Assembly (NCBI GenBank): GCA_030442055.1
Contig: JAUJEB010000005.1
Coordinates: forward strand, 372,001 to 436,000
Reading direction: 5' to 3'
DNA: 64,000 nt
From: Agaribacillus aureus
GTDB lineage: Bacteria > Bacteroidota > Bacteroidia > Cytophagales > Cyclobacteriaceae
Within the stretch, counting starts at the first letter, position 1. Every line of letters begins with the position of its first letter. Positions 17,230 to 25,738 of this stretch are shown piece by piece. Under the pieces are notes generated by a model, which saw nothing but the letters and a program-made list of their open reading frames with translations, searched no databases and was not told the DNA's origin. Made by a program: the position numbers and the translations under genes.

Positions 17230-17355
17230 TTAGATGTTTTTAATTAGTTCAAATACCAACACACCTATTCCAAGGTAAAAAGCAATGGAGGCAAATAAGT
17301 ATCCGTTGAAGAAGGCTGCTTTTAATCTGGTGCTTGTGTATATGATGTGTTTCAT
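17230..17355 (-). CDS. 41-residue single-span membrane miniprotein
   Basis: From the ATG at 17353-17355 the frame reads MKHIIYTSTRLKAAFFNGYL, then FASIAFYLGIGVLVFELIKN and I, and stops at 17230-17232. It has a short basic N-terminus and one strongly hydrophobic helix, the typical topology of small stress-related or regulatory membrane proteins. It is immediately followed by the 83-residue gene, which raises the chance that both are real. Confidence 0.5.
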   Translation of the reverse strand: MKHIIYTSTRLKAAFFNGYLFASIAFYLGIGVLVFELIKNI

Positions 17356-18355
17356 TTTTTTATCTTTTACCACCAACATTCCAAAACCGGTGCCAAGTAG
17401 AAAAATGGCTTTTTTTGATTGTTTGGGACGGTTTTTTAAATTTCAACAGGAATAATTAGTCTCAAATTGGGAATAACATTCCCATAACAGACAGATTTTA
17501 TCGGATGATGCAGGTGAAACTAATGACCGGGATGACAACGTTGTCTCCGGCTAAATGTAAAGTGTCTTAGTATAATTGCTTTGCGGTATCGCACCTAACT
17601 ATATATGGGTGCCTGAATTTGGCTTCTAAAAGGAGTGTTAACCTGTTAATCGTCTGCAGGCTGACTTTGGAACATCCAATTATATATGAAGTGACCATGC
17701 AAAGAGCCATTTTCTGAAAAATTCAATAATTAAAGTTGATGGATGCTTGTATATACGCGGCTCCTATCGCGTAAGGAGGGAGCTTATTACAGGTTGAATT
17801 TCTTAAAAAATAGCCTCATTATTTTGATTGGGCAAATATTTAAGAGTATGTAAGTTTCACCGAACCTGATCAGCTTCCCAAAAAAAAATATAGGTAGTAT
17901 TCAAACGGATTTTAAATTAATGTGCTTATTGATCAAAATAACGACATCGCGCTTTGTGATCTTTTGCCTATGCTCAATTAAGGCTGTCGGTAATCATAAA
18001 CAAATGCTTGATTTCCAAAGCCATAAAAGAAGTAGCTCCCGGATTTTTGCAATATTATATTCATAACGTTAGGGTTTTTCGGCTGGCTGATTGTCCTGTC
18101 AGAAATTAAAATCAAGGTTTTTTGAGGCACCGGACCAGTGTAATATTTCGGCGGATCAATGATCAAATATTATTGAAAGTTCATGCAAAAACCTGATGTC
18201 ATATTCATATTCTACGGCGGTCAAATAGCCGTATTTGCAAATGTGTTTCATTTCTTACTTTGGAAATGAAAGCCTGAAATGTAGTATTCCCCGCAAGTAA
18301 AATTTGTTGCACCTTGGACCTGTACTTTACAACACAACAACAAAACAACAAAAAA
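17356..18355. other. About 1 kb without a convincing gene
   Basis: All six frames are short or lack coding character. A 62-codon minus-strand frame (18166-17978) has no ribosome site or family similarity and was not accepted. The sequence is AT-rich with no evident RNA structure or repeat; it may contain decayed coding material or an unrecognised regulatory RNA. Confidence 0.45.
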
Positions 18356-18439
18356 ATGGATAACGGTTCATATGTAGTAGCTTTTGTGAGAGTTTATTCT
18401 TTTGAAATGGATCAAATGGTCAGGATCTATTTCAACTAG
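18356..18439 (+). CDS. Possible 27-residue leader or small ORF
   Basis: The ATG at 18356 opens MDNGSYVVAFVRVYSFEMDQ, followed by MVRIYFN and a TAG at 18437-18439. It is preceded by an A/C-rich unstructured leader (ACAACAACAAAACAAC type) and by TACTTTAC at about 18323, which loosely resembles the Bacteroidota -7 box TAnnTTTG. The A-rich leader favours translation. The short length makes the call weak; it could be a small protein or the remnant of a gene. Confidence 0.2.
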   Translation: MDNGSYVVAFVRVYSFEMDQMVRIYFN

Positions 18440-18718
18440 TCAGCGATTGCGCCAACTATTTACAGGGTCTTTTCAGGAAAGGTTGCTGGCACCAGGTGAT
18501 TTTAATTTGTGCCATCACCCTTATTCGAGAGGCTTGCGTTGTTTGCTTAGGTGATCGTTGGGGATTACAAAAGAACTTGCAGGAAGGGCGCTGAAGGCCC
18601 GTAATTTTTCATATAACAGGTAGGTCAAGACGGTACTATACTTTCGTATTTAGAAACCGCCTTAACCAATTTTCACACTATTTTCTTTAAGCGTCTGGTG
18701 AGATAAAACAAGTCATTC

Positions 18719-19312
18719 TTACTGAATTGAAAGATCCCAGGTAACATCTACTTCTGACTCACCATCATCAATATCTGAAGTGGCAGTTTTTACGTTTGGC
18801 TGATGCTTTAAAATCACCTGGAAAGTTCCGGATTTTGTATCACCGGTAGTCCATGAAGTAGACAGACCCACTGGTAGCTGATTTTCGTCCTGATCATTGT
18901 AGTTCAACTCATCACCGCGATCATCAACATTCCCATTGCCTGTCGGGCTATCAAAGAGATCATTGGTAAAAGCAAAGAAAAACATATGTTCATGATCTTC
19001 CCTTACTATTTCTTCCGTGACGTCTTCATTTTCAATGTCATTTGTCAATTCAATAGTCATCGTATAGGTGGTATTTGCATCTAATGTAATATCCCCATCC
19101 ACCTCGAGGTCATCAGGGCCTTCCCCGTCCGGATCCGTAGCACTGGCTGTGATTGCAGTACCACCACCTGAGGGGGTAAAAGTCAAAGTTACAGTGGTAA
19201 TAACTTCTTCAGGATTTTCAACCGGGGGTTCGTCATCATCACTACAGCCGGTAAAAGCAAGGCTTAACACGATTAAACCGGAAAGGATTCGAAAGTAATT
19301 TGAATTTTTCAT
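18719..19312 (-). CDS. Acidic surface lipoprotein, probable partner of the adjacent TonB receptor
   Basis: 197 residues with a lipoprotein signal (LIVLSLAFTGC, Cys about 23) followed by the very acidic linker SDDDEPPVENPEEV. The mature part is beta-rich (VTLTFTPSGGGTAITASAT), contains a potential metal-binding VREDHEHMFFF and runs of Asp, and ends VDVTWDLSIQ. I recognise this as a lipoprotein type that recurs next to TonB receptors in Bacteroidota, sometimes loosely annotated as a periplasmic-binding-fold protein. The upstream region carries the palindrome TGCAAC-GAT-GTTGCA, also present upstream of the receptor, so the two are probably co-regulated. A role in capture of a metal such as zinc is inference. 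Confidence 0.75.
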   Translation of the reverse strand: MKNSNYFRILSGLIVLSLAFTGCSDDDEPPVENPEEVITTVTLTFTPSGGGTAITASATDPDGEGPDDLEVDGDITLDANTTYTMTIELTNDIENEDVTEEIVREDHEHMFFFAFTNDLFDSPTGNGNVDDRGDELNYNDQDENQLPVGLSTSWTTGDTKSGTFQVILKHQPNVKTATSDIDDGESEVDVTWDLSIQ

Positions 19313-19332
19313 TGGTCTGTTCAGTTAGTTTT

Positions 19333-19376
19333 TTGCAACACTATTGCAATGATAGTGCATGTGCAACGATGTTGCA
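19333..19376 (-). promoter_or_regulatory. Operator region: TGCAAC-N3-GTTGCA palindrome plus a second half-site pair
   Basis: 19362-19376 is the perfect palindrome TGCAAC-GAT-GTTGCA. A second, looser pair, TTGCAA-N5-TTGCAA, lies at 19333-19349. They are 21-64 bases upstream of the lipoprotein ATG. The same 15-bp pattern recurs at 21890-21904 ahead of the receptor. Size and symmetry fit a Fur/Zur-type dimer site (inference). Confidence 0.6.
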
Positions 19377-19396
19377 AATTTTTTACTTTAAATTCC

Positions 19397-21847
19397 CTAA
19401 AATTGATATTTTACGGAAAGTATAAGATTTCTACCGACATCATCGGCAAAGTATCTTAGGCGATCGGTGTAGTTCCGGTACGATTGATTCAGCAAATTGT
19501 GAATTTGTATGGAACCCCCCAGGCCTGGGATGTTTTTAACCTTAAAGCTCCACGAGATATCCATCAAAAAATATCCCCCGGGCGGCGGTAAAAAATCAAA
19601 AACCTCATCGTTATTTTCAAATAAGCTAATATCATTTTCTTTGGCGGCCAGTATCTCGTCTACCCCGATAACCCGGGGGACCTGGAATTGCTCAAAAGTA
19701 TAACTTAAATCAAGATCAATGTGATTGTTTAAGAATATACCGAAATTTTGAGGAGAATAATTAAGTAAATAGCCAAGATTAATGGGAGGCAGTCCAACAA
19801 AATTTTCATCGTTACCGACATCTTTTGCCCACAGCAGGCTAGCCTTAAAGGAAGAAGTAAACTTTTCGTGATGTTGAAAACTACTGCTAAAATCTATACC
19901 GGCCAGCAAGGCATTGGTTTGGTCATAGATAAAAAATGGAAATGCGCCACGAATGTTTTGAGTAATGCCGGCGGGCTTGGTGTAGAGGTAATTTTGAATG
20001 AAATTCACGTAGCCTGTCAGATCTGCCTGCCATTTTTGCTGATTTATTTCATAGCTGCTGACCCACTTGATCCCCACCTCAGAAGGTATTTCACGGTCCT
20101 CTTCGGTAAGCACCCTACCAGCCGTTACATCATTAGCCTCATTGATTTCATAGCGCCATAGTCCGTATTCAAAAGCGGATTGGTGCCGGCCAAAGCTATA
20201 GATTTCCGAGACATTCGGAGGTCTCCAGGCAGATCCCAGATTGGTTCTGATCACATGTCCGTCCTTGATTTCCTTTTTGAGACCAATGGTTGCTGAGAAA
20301 TTCTGGTAGGTCAGATCGTTGGTAAATAGGTCATTGTTGGCCGCTCTACCTCGAATAGAAAAGGTCTGATAATCATAACGTACGCCCCATTCTATCGTAT
20401 TTTCATTGAAAACCTTTGATTCAATAAAGTAAATACCCAGCCTGCTATTATTATAATTGGGGATAAAAGGAATTGTGTTTGTGCCGGGTAAATTATTGTT
20501 GTCCTGATAAACGGTCTGGATGCCAATACTGCCCTGCCAGTCATTCCATGCCGGATGATTCCACTCGGCCTCCAGGCTATGGGTGAATAGCTCCAGATCA
20601 ATGGCAGGAAGTTGGTTATTGGTACCCCGCCTGACATCAAATTCACGTCTCTGATTGATCTGAAAACCATATTGAATAAGAAAGGATTGGTTTTCCTTAT
20701 GCAATTCTCCGGTCAGCTTAAATAAATCGTGGGTAACAGTTTGTCTTGGATTGTTGATATCGTAAGAAAAATCCGCCGTATTTTCAGGAATGCTTGCGCC
20801 GATGGCGGTGGCGAGATCGTTTAAATTCCCGGTTACCGAACCCCTTAAAATGCCCAGCTCCTGATCAAAACGGGAATAAAAAGCCGTCATGTCAAAATGG
20901 CTACCATGAAACTTTGTACCTAAAGCTATACTTTTTTCAGACTTTCCGGTGTTGGTCAATGCGTAATCCGGCGCTTTTAAATCGCCTTGCTTTGTCAGCG
21001 ACCCAGAGGCGAGGAAAGCCAGCTTGCGATACCCTTTTTGTAATTTAAAACTACCCTCACCGGCCCGGCCGTTGCTTTTGCCAATTAGACCGATCTCGCC
21101 ATGTAAGGGACTTGCTATTTCCATTTTAGGGGGATTGATCAGCAGCACGCCGCCCAGGGCATCCGGACCAAACCTCACGGTAGCCGCTCCTTTGATGACG
21201 CTAATATTTTCAGCCAGGGAAGGGTCAATTTCCGGTGCATGCTCGGTGCCCCAGTTCTGAAATTCATGCCTGACGCCGCCATTAATAATCAGTACCCGGT
21301 TGCTGTGCAAGCCATGAATAATAGGTTTGGCAATATTCTGCCCGGTTTTCAATACCGAAACCCCGGATATGTTGGCGGCCAAATCACCCAGGCTTTCGGA
21401 TTGGTTTTTTTCAAATTCCCGCCCTGACAATTCCTCAACGGTATTGGAATGTAAGTCTCCAACGACAACTTCCCCTTCCACAATCACGCTTTCCAACGTA
21501 AGGTTTTCAGGTGCCAGAAATACTTTGCTTAGCGCATGATGCGGATCGTGGTGGTGCGTTAGCTTTTTAAAACCGACATGAGAAAAAATGAGGTCAAATT
21601 CGTTCTCACATAAATCTTTTATAGAAAAAGTTCCCGCTTCATCGGCCACTGTGCCTATATTAGTTCCTTTGATTTGTACAGCAGCAAAAGGCAGGGGTTG
21701 TTTACTGGTTAAGTCAAATATGATGCCCGATATCTCGTAATCACAGGCCTTGGGTACTTGACCTGCGACTTCCGCGAATAGCAATGAATAAATGGCTATC
21801 CAAGGAAGTGGTTTACGAAAGCTTTTAATGACAGCAAATAACCTCAA
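19397..21847 (-). CDS. TonB-dependent outer-membrane receptor, possibly for a metal (ZnuD-like)
   Basis: About 816 residues. The upstream frame (to 21985) has no ATG before the signal peptide; the best start is the TTG at 21845-21847, giving MRLFAVIKSFRKPLPWIAIY plus SLLFAEVAGQ. Other TTG starts at 21875-21877 or 21983-21985 are possible. Order: carboxypeptidase-like domain (ISGIIFDLTSKQPLPFAAVQ), a His cluster (THHHDPHHAL), plug (VLIINGGVRHEFQNWGTEHA, VIKGAATVRFGPDALGGVLL), then barrel ending VGRNLILSVKYQF. The His-rich segment and HEFQNWGTEHAPE are reminiscent of zinc receptors. A palindrome shared with the downstream lipoprotein gene lies just upstream, consistent with a metal-responsive regulon. 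Confidence 0.9.
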   Translation of the reverse strand: MRLFAVIKSFRKPLPWIAIYSLLFAEVAGQVPKACDYEISGIIFDLTSKQPLPFAAVQIKGTNIGTVADEAGTFSIKDLCENEFDLIFSHVGFKKLTHHHDPHHALSKVFLAPENLTLESVIVEGEVVVGDLHSNTVEELSGREFEKNQSESLGDLAANISGVSVLKTGQNIAKPIIHGLHSNRVLIINGGVRHEFQNWGTEHAPEIDPSLAENISVIKGAATVRFGPDALGGVLLINPPKMEIASPLHGEIGLIGKSNGRAGEGSFKLQKGYRKLAFLASGSLTKQGDLKAPDYALTNTGKSEKSIALGTKFHGSHFDMTAFYSRFDQELGILRGSVTGNLNDLATAIGASIPENTADFSYDINNPRQTVTHDLFKLTGELHKENQSFLIQYGFQINQRREFDVRRGTNNQLPAIDLELFTHSLEAEWNHPAWNDWQGSIGIQTVYQDNNNLPGTNTIPFIPNYNNSRLGIYFIESKVFNENTIEWGVRYDYQTFSIRGRAANNDLFTNDLTYQNFSATIGLKKEIKDGHVIRTNLGSAWRPPNVSEIYSFGRHQSAFEYGLWRYEINEANDVTAGRVLTEEDREIPSEVGIKWVSSYEINQQKWQADLTGYVNFIQNYLYTKPAGITQNIRGAFPFFIYDQTNALLAGIDFSSSFQHHEKFTSSFKASLLWAKDVGNDENFVGLPPINLGYLLNYSPQNFGIFLNNHIDLDLSYTFEQFQVPRVIGVDEILAAKENDISLFENNDEVFDFLPPPGGYFLMDISWSFKVKNIPGLGGSIQIHNLLNQSYRNYTDRLRYFADDVGRNLILSVKYQF

Positions 21848-21889
21848 TTTGTAGCGCTTTAATAAAATAGACTTCAAATATATGCCTTT

Positions 21890-21904
21890 TGCAACAAAGT
21901 TGCG
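21890..21904 (-). promoter_or_regulatory. Operator-like palindrome TGCAAC-AAA-GTTGC
   Basis: The 15-bp site matches the one at 19362-19376 in sequence and spacing (one mismatch in the outermost base). It lies between the receptor start and the divergent glycerate kinase gene, so it could control either or both. A further TGGCAAC half-site lies at 21911-21917. Confidence 0.6.
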
Positions 21905-21978
21905 GCGACATGGCAACTTTAAGTTATTATGCGTATAATTATCGCACAGATTTTTATGTATCAAATACCAAAAACATC

Positions 21979-23112
21979 TTGACAAATATTTTAATCGCTC
22001 CGGATAAATTTAAAGGGTCGCTCACCGCCGGCCAGGTATGCGAGGCAATTTCAATGGGAATAGCCAGATTTGATGATAGTATTAATATAGATCAGGTACC
22101 ACTTGCAGACGGCGGGGAGGGAACTTTATCCGTGTTGTCCTCAAGTATGCCATTACAAAATGTCGTGGTTGAAGTCTGTGATCCGCTATTCAGGCCGGTC
22201 ACTGCTAACTACTTGATAGGACAGGGTGTGGCCTATATCGAGATGTCTGCCGCTTCTGGCCTGGAATTGCTTTTACCTTCCGAGAGAAACTGTCTTTACA
22301 CAACCACCTACGGCACGGGTCAATTGATCAAGGATGCGATACAACGGGGTGTAAAGGAACTCTACCTGTTTGTGGGCGGTAGTGCTACCAATGATGCCGG
22401 TATTGGCATGGCCAATGCGCTGGGATATTCCTTTGTAGATGCGAATAACAAATCCCTGAAACCAATCGGCGAAAATCTGGCAAAAATTGAGGATTTTTAT
22501 TTGGAAGATGCAAAAGTTGATTGGGGGGATATTGCTTTTCATGTAGTCTGCGATGTGGAGAACGGATTATTTGGCCCCGAAGGCGCCGCCTGGGTTTATG
22601 CTGCACAGAAGGGAGCTGACACCAAGAGCATTGAATTATTGGATTGTGGTCTCAAGAACTTTGGCAACCTGGTAGGTCAAAAATTAGACAAAGATATTGC
22701 TGCCAAAAAGGGGAGTGGTGCCGCCGGTGGTTTGGGAGCCGGGGCCATGGCATTTCTGGATGCTACGGTGAAAAGTGGCATCCATACGGTGATGGATATT
22801 GTGGGGTTAGAGCGTTACATGAAGCAAGCCGATCTGGTCATAACCGGAGAGGGAAAGTTTGACCGGCAAACAATGTCCGGAAAAGTAGTTGCCGGTGTCA
22901 GTACATTGGCACGTAAATATGAAATACCAGTGGGTGTTTTATGCGGTGCGAAGGATGACGATATTTCGGATGACGACCTTAGACACCTGGGTGTATCAAA
23001 ATTACTGACTATAAAAGACAAGGACATGGACCTGGATTTTGCTATTAATAATGCTTACGATCTGTTAATGGATAGAAGCACTGAAATTGTCAGAAGTTTC
23101 TACAACTCTTAA
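21979..23112 (+). CDS. Glycerate kinase (GarK/GlxK family)
   Basis: About 377 residues, matching the family length. MTNILIAPDKFKGSLTAGQV is the canonical opening, so I take the TTG at 21979 as start; an ATG at 21910 would add 23 residues that have no family counterpart and would overlap the receptor promoter. Further family blocks: VPLADGGEGTL, IEMSAASGLELL, TYGTGQLI, LFVGGSATNDAGIGMANALG, KKGSGAAGGLGAGAMAF, VITGEGKFDRQTMSGKVVAG and VGVLCGA. The enzyme phosphorylates D-glycerate with ATP, feeding glyoxylate/glycerate-derived carbon into glycolysis. It is divergent from the TonB receptor and converges with the Crp-type gene (28 bp between stops). No companion glyoxylate genes are nearby. Confidence 0.93.
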   Translation: MTNILIAPDKFKGSLTAGQVCEAISMGIARFDDSINIDQVPLADGGEGTLSVLSSSMPLQNVVVEVCDPLFRPVTANYLIGQGVAYIEMSAASGLELLLPSERNCLYTTTYGTGQLIKDAIQRGVKELYLFVGGSATNDAGIGMANALGYSFVDANNKSLKPIGENLAKIEDFYLEDAKVDWGDIAFHVVCDVENGLFGPEGAAWVYAAQKGADTKSIELLDCGLKNFGNLVGQKLDKDIAAKKGSGAAGGLGAGAMAFLDATVKSGIHTVMDIVGLERYMKQADLVITGEGKFDRQTMSGKVVAGVSTLARKYEIPVGVLCGAKDDDISDDDLRHLGVSKLLTIKDKDMDLDFAINNAYDLLMDRSTEIVRSFYNS

Positions 23113-23140
23113 AGTTGGCCTTTGGCAGTTCCAGGGATTT

Positions 23141-23836
23141 TTATTCAAACTTATCAATATCCACTATCACAATTTGCCCCTTCGAATAGTTGATATTTCC
23201 GGCATCCCGCAATTCATTAAGGATGTTAGTGACTGTAACCCGCGTGCTGCAGATCAGACTGGCAATATCTTTATGCGTTAGATAGTTTTGCAACTTGATA
23301 GAATTTCCGGTCTGTTCACCTTCCCTGATGGCCCAATCTTTAAAAAAATTAATCAACCGGCTTTTCACATCTTTGAGATAAGCGATATTTCTAAACCTGT
23401 TTTCTATTTTTCTATATTTTTGCCAAAGCGCTGTGTTTAATGTCAAAGAAAAGTTAGGATTCACTTTTATCAGATCATTAATGATACGGGAAGGGATTTT
23501 GCAAATAAGGACGCGGTCGGAAATAGCCTCCACATATTCGAAATTTGAACGGCCCCTGGACGGTAGTATCTCACCGAAAAAATCATTTTCTTTCAAAAGG
23601 TCCTTGATAAATTCATTGCCATCGCAGTCAATTTCACATAGCTTTATTTTCCCGGAAATCATAAAGTAGGTATATCTTATGTTGTCCTGGAAATAGTTAA
23701 TACTATCTCCTTTTTTATACGTTTGGTACTTCAGATTTTCTGCGATAAACTCAAATTGTGCAGGGGTGAGATCCTGAAATAAAGGATTGTACCTGAGATG
23801 CATCACTGTGGGTTCTTTTTTAGTTACCTGGATCAT
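23141..23836 (-). CDS. Crp/Fnr-family transcriptional regulator
   Basis: 231 residues (or 220 from the alternative ATG at 23801-23803, MHLRYNPLFQDLTPAQ). An N-terminal cyclic-nucleotide-binding-type beta-roll (about 15-130, with YKKGDSINYFQDNIRYTYFM and LKENDFFGEILPSRG) and a C-terminal winged helix (about 150-225: QNYLTHKDIASLICSTRVTV, TNILNELRDAGNI) define the family. It lacks the N-terminal cysteines of Fnr-type oxygen sensors, so the signal is unknown. The 5' end overlaps the stop of the upstream thioredoxin-fold gene by 17 bases, so the two are co-transcribed. It probably regulates a small local set. Confidence 0.93.
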   Translation of the reverse strand: MIQVTKKEPTVMHLRYNPLFQDLTPAQFEFIAENLKYQTYKKGDSINYFQDNIRYTYFMISGKIKLCEIDCDGNEFIKDLLKENDFFGEILPSRGRSNFEYVEAISDRVLICKIPSRIINDLIKVNPNFSLTLNTALWQKYRKIENRFRNIAYLKDVKSRLINFFKDWAIREGEQTGNSIKLQNYLTHKDIASLICSTRVTVTNILNELRDAGNINYSKGQIVIVDIDKFE

Positions 23837-24164
23837 TCTGGATTAATTTTTCGATGTCTTCACTTAATTTTTGAGAAGAGATAATGCCTTCAATTTTATT
23901 GACTATTTTACCTCTTTTAACCAACAGTAAAGTTGGGAACTTGATTATCTGGTAAGCTCTGGCCAACTCTGAATTTGGCTCCATATTGATCTGATAAAAA
24001 TCTAAATATTGGCTGTAATCAGCGGCAAGTTTCTCGATAATAGGGCCAATAATGTAACTACCTCCCGACCAATCCACTTTAAATTCGAATAAGGCAAGGG
24101 ATTGTTGACTCTCAACTTTCTTTTTGAATTCGTCCCTGGATAATTGATGATAATAAAAGATCAA
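23820..24164 (-). CDS. Thioredoxin-fold protein lacking the active-site cysteines
   Basis: 114 residues with the full thioredoxin fold: SLALFEFKVDW, IIEKLAADYSQYLDFYQINM, and the cis-proline segment FPTLLLVKRGK. The active site WCGPC is replaced by W32-SGGS, and there is no cysteine anywhere in the protein, so it cannot do dithiol chemistry. Cys-less thioredoxin folds usually act as binding or chaperone modules. No ATG is available: the frame closes upstream before any ATG, and the TTG at 24162-24164 is the best start. It overlaps the Crp/Fnr gene, suggesting that it serves or senses for that regulator (inference). Confidence 0.8.
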   Translation of the reverse strand: MIFYYHQLSRDEFKKKVESQQSLALFEFKVDWSGGSYIIGPIIEKLAADYSQYLDFYQINMEPNSELARAYQIIKFPTLLLVKRGKIVNKIEGIISSQKLSEDIEKLIQNDPGN

Positions 24165-24267
24165 AATAGATTTTTTGCTTTTAATTATCCAAAAGTTGTG
24201 CCAATAGAATTATTGAATTTAATATGCTGATAATAAAGAATTTACAAAACTCCTTTAAAAAAACCTC

Positions 24268-24303
24268 ATCAGATATTTTCTAATATATTAGAAAATATCT
24301 GAT
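24268..24303 (-). terminator. 36-bp perfect AT-rich palindrome, probably a terminator
   Basis: Two 18-base arms (ATCAGATATTTTCTAATA and its exact complement) abut with no spacer. Read on the minus strand the palindrome is followed by GAGGTTTTTTT, so it makes a long hairpin plus U-tract 12 bases after the stop of the response-regulator gene. The perfect symmetry also allows a protein-binding site upstream of the thioredoxin/Crp operon. Confidence 0.75.
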
Positions 24304-24315
24304 ATACCAGAAGTA

Positions 24316-25722
24316 TTATTTTTTAATACCCAGCTTGTTCATTCTAAAAAACAGGGTCTTGGCGTTCATATTCAGCAGTTCGGCAGCACCGTTTTTTCCG
24401 CTGACTTTCCACCGGCTTAATTCCAGGGCTTTGAGTATATGCTGTTTTTCCGCCTCCTCCATGGTCAGGAAGTTTTCGGTGGTTTTGGCGGCTGGTTTTT
24501 TACTTTCCAGGTCCATAAACTTTAAGGTGTTGCCTGGACTCAAGATCATCGATCTTTCGATAATATTTTCCAGTTCCCTTACGTTACCGGGCCAATGATA
24601 ACTCGTGAGATTTTTTAATACCTTTTTAGGAATTTTATGGATGGATTTGCCAACAATGGGCTCATATTTTTGCAGGAAGAAGTTCACTAGTACGGGAATG
24701 TCCTCTGCCCGTTCCCTAAGCGGAGGGATATGTATGGGAAAAACATTTAACCGGTAATAGAGATCGTCGCGAAATTCCCCTTTGTTAATGGCCTGGTCCA
24801 ATTGCCGGTTTGTTGCAGCGATCACCCGTACATCAATTTGATAGGTTTTTTCGCTGCCTAATCTTTGTATTTCGGATTCCTGCAGCACTCTTAATAATTT
24901 GGTTTGCAGATCAATGGGCATTTCACCAATTTCATCCAGAAATATGGTGCCTTTATCAGCCAGCTCAAATTTTCCTTTTCTGGTAGCTATGGCGCCTGTA
25001 AATGCACCTTTCTCATGACCAAACAATTCGCTTTCGATTAGCTCTCGTGGTAAAGCCGCGCAATTTACCTTTATCAGGGGATATTCACTGCGATTACTAA
25101 TATTATGAAGCGCTCGTGCCAGGAGCTCCTTCCCCGTGCCTGATTCGCCGGTGATTAAAACGCTGGTTTTGGTGTTGGCAACTTTTTCAACATTTTGCAG
25201 TACCTCCCTAAATTTTGGACTTTGCGTAACAATATGATTAAAATCATGGTCCAGCTTAATTTCTTCCCTCAGGTAAAAATTTTCTTCCGTTAGTTTATCG
25301 TTGGCGATTTTCAGGTCGCGGATAAGTTTTTTGTTATCTGTCCTTAACTGGTAATTTTCGCAGGCCCGGTCCAGTACATGTTTTAACTCATTCTCATTCC
25401 AGGGTTTGGTAAGGTATTGATAAATGCCACATTCATTAATTGCTTTAATTAATACACCCATATCAGAATAGCCGGTAAGAATAATCCTGGTAGGGTCCGG
25501 AAAATCTTTAATTAATGTTTTAAAAAACTCGAAGCCCGTCATTTCAGGCATCCGTTGGTCGGCGATGACAACTTCAACCTGGTTTTGTTTCAGGATCTCC
25601 AACCCCTCGCGACCTGACTCTGCCAGAAATATATTAAAGTCCCACTTAAATGTCGCCCTGAACGCTTTCAGGTTAGAGGGTTCATCGTCTACATATAATA
25701 TATTATATTTTTTATCGCTCAT
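24316..25722 (-). CDS. Sigma54-dependent response regulator (NtrC type)
   Basis: 468 residues in three domains. The receiver (1-120) has the phosphoacceptor D55 in [13 protein letters not shown]. The AAA+ domain (about 165-390) has Walker A GESGTGKE at 192-199, the sigma54-contact loop GAFTGA at 239-244 and Walker B FLDEIGE at 261-267. The C-terminal Fis-like helix-turn-helix (about 425-468) contains [20 protein letters not shown] and ends MNKLGIKK. When phosphorylated it should remodel sigma54 polymerase at distant enhancers. It follows the large sensor kinase gene by 16 bp and is its obvious partner. A perfect hairpin terminator follows. Confidence 0.96.
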   Translation of the reverse strand: MSDKKYNILYVDDEPSNLKAFRATFKWDFNIFLAESGREGLEILKQNQVEVVIADQRMPEMTGFEFFKTLIKDFPDPTRIILTGYSDMGVLIKAINECGIYQYLTKPWNENELKHVLDRACENYQLRTDNKKLIRDLKIANDKLTEENFYLREEIKLDHDFNHIVTQSPKFREVLQNVEKVANTKTSVLITGESGTGKELLARALHNISNRSEYPLIKVNCAALPRELIESELFGHEKGAFTGAIATRKGKFELADKGTIFLDEIGEMPIDLQTKLLRVLQESEIQRLGSEKTYQIDVRVIAATNRQLDQAINKGEFRDDLYYRLNVFPIHIPPLRERAEDIPVLVNFFLQKYEPIVGKSIHKIPKKVLKNLTSYHWPGNVRELENIIERSMILSPGNTLKFMDLESKKPAAKTTENFLTMEEAEKQHILKALELSRWKVSGKNGAAELLNMNAKTLFFRMNKLGIKK

Positions 25723-25738
25723 TCAGAAAGCTAATTAA

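Noticed and set aside
17978-18166. 62-codon minus-strand frame in the gene-poor region
   Set aside because: No ribosome site, no membrane or domain character, and no neighbour; composition looks random.
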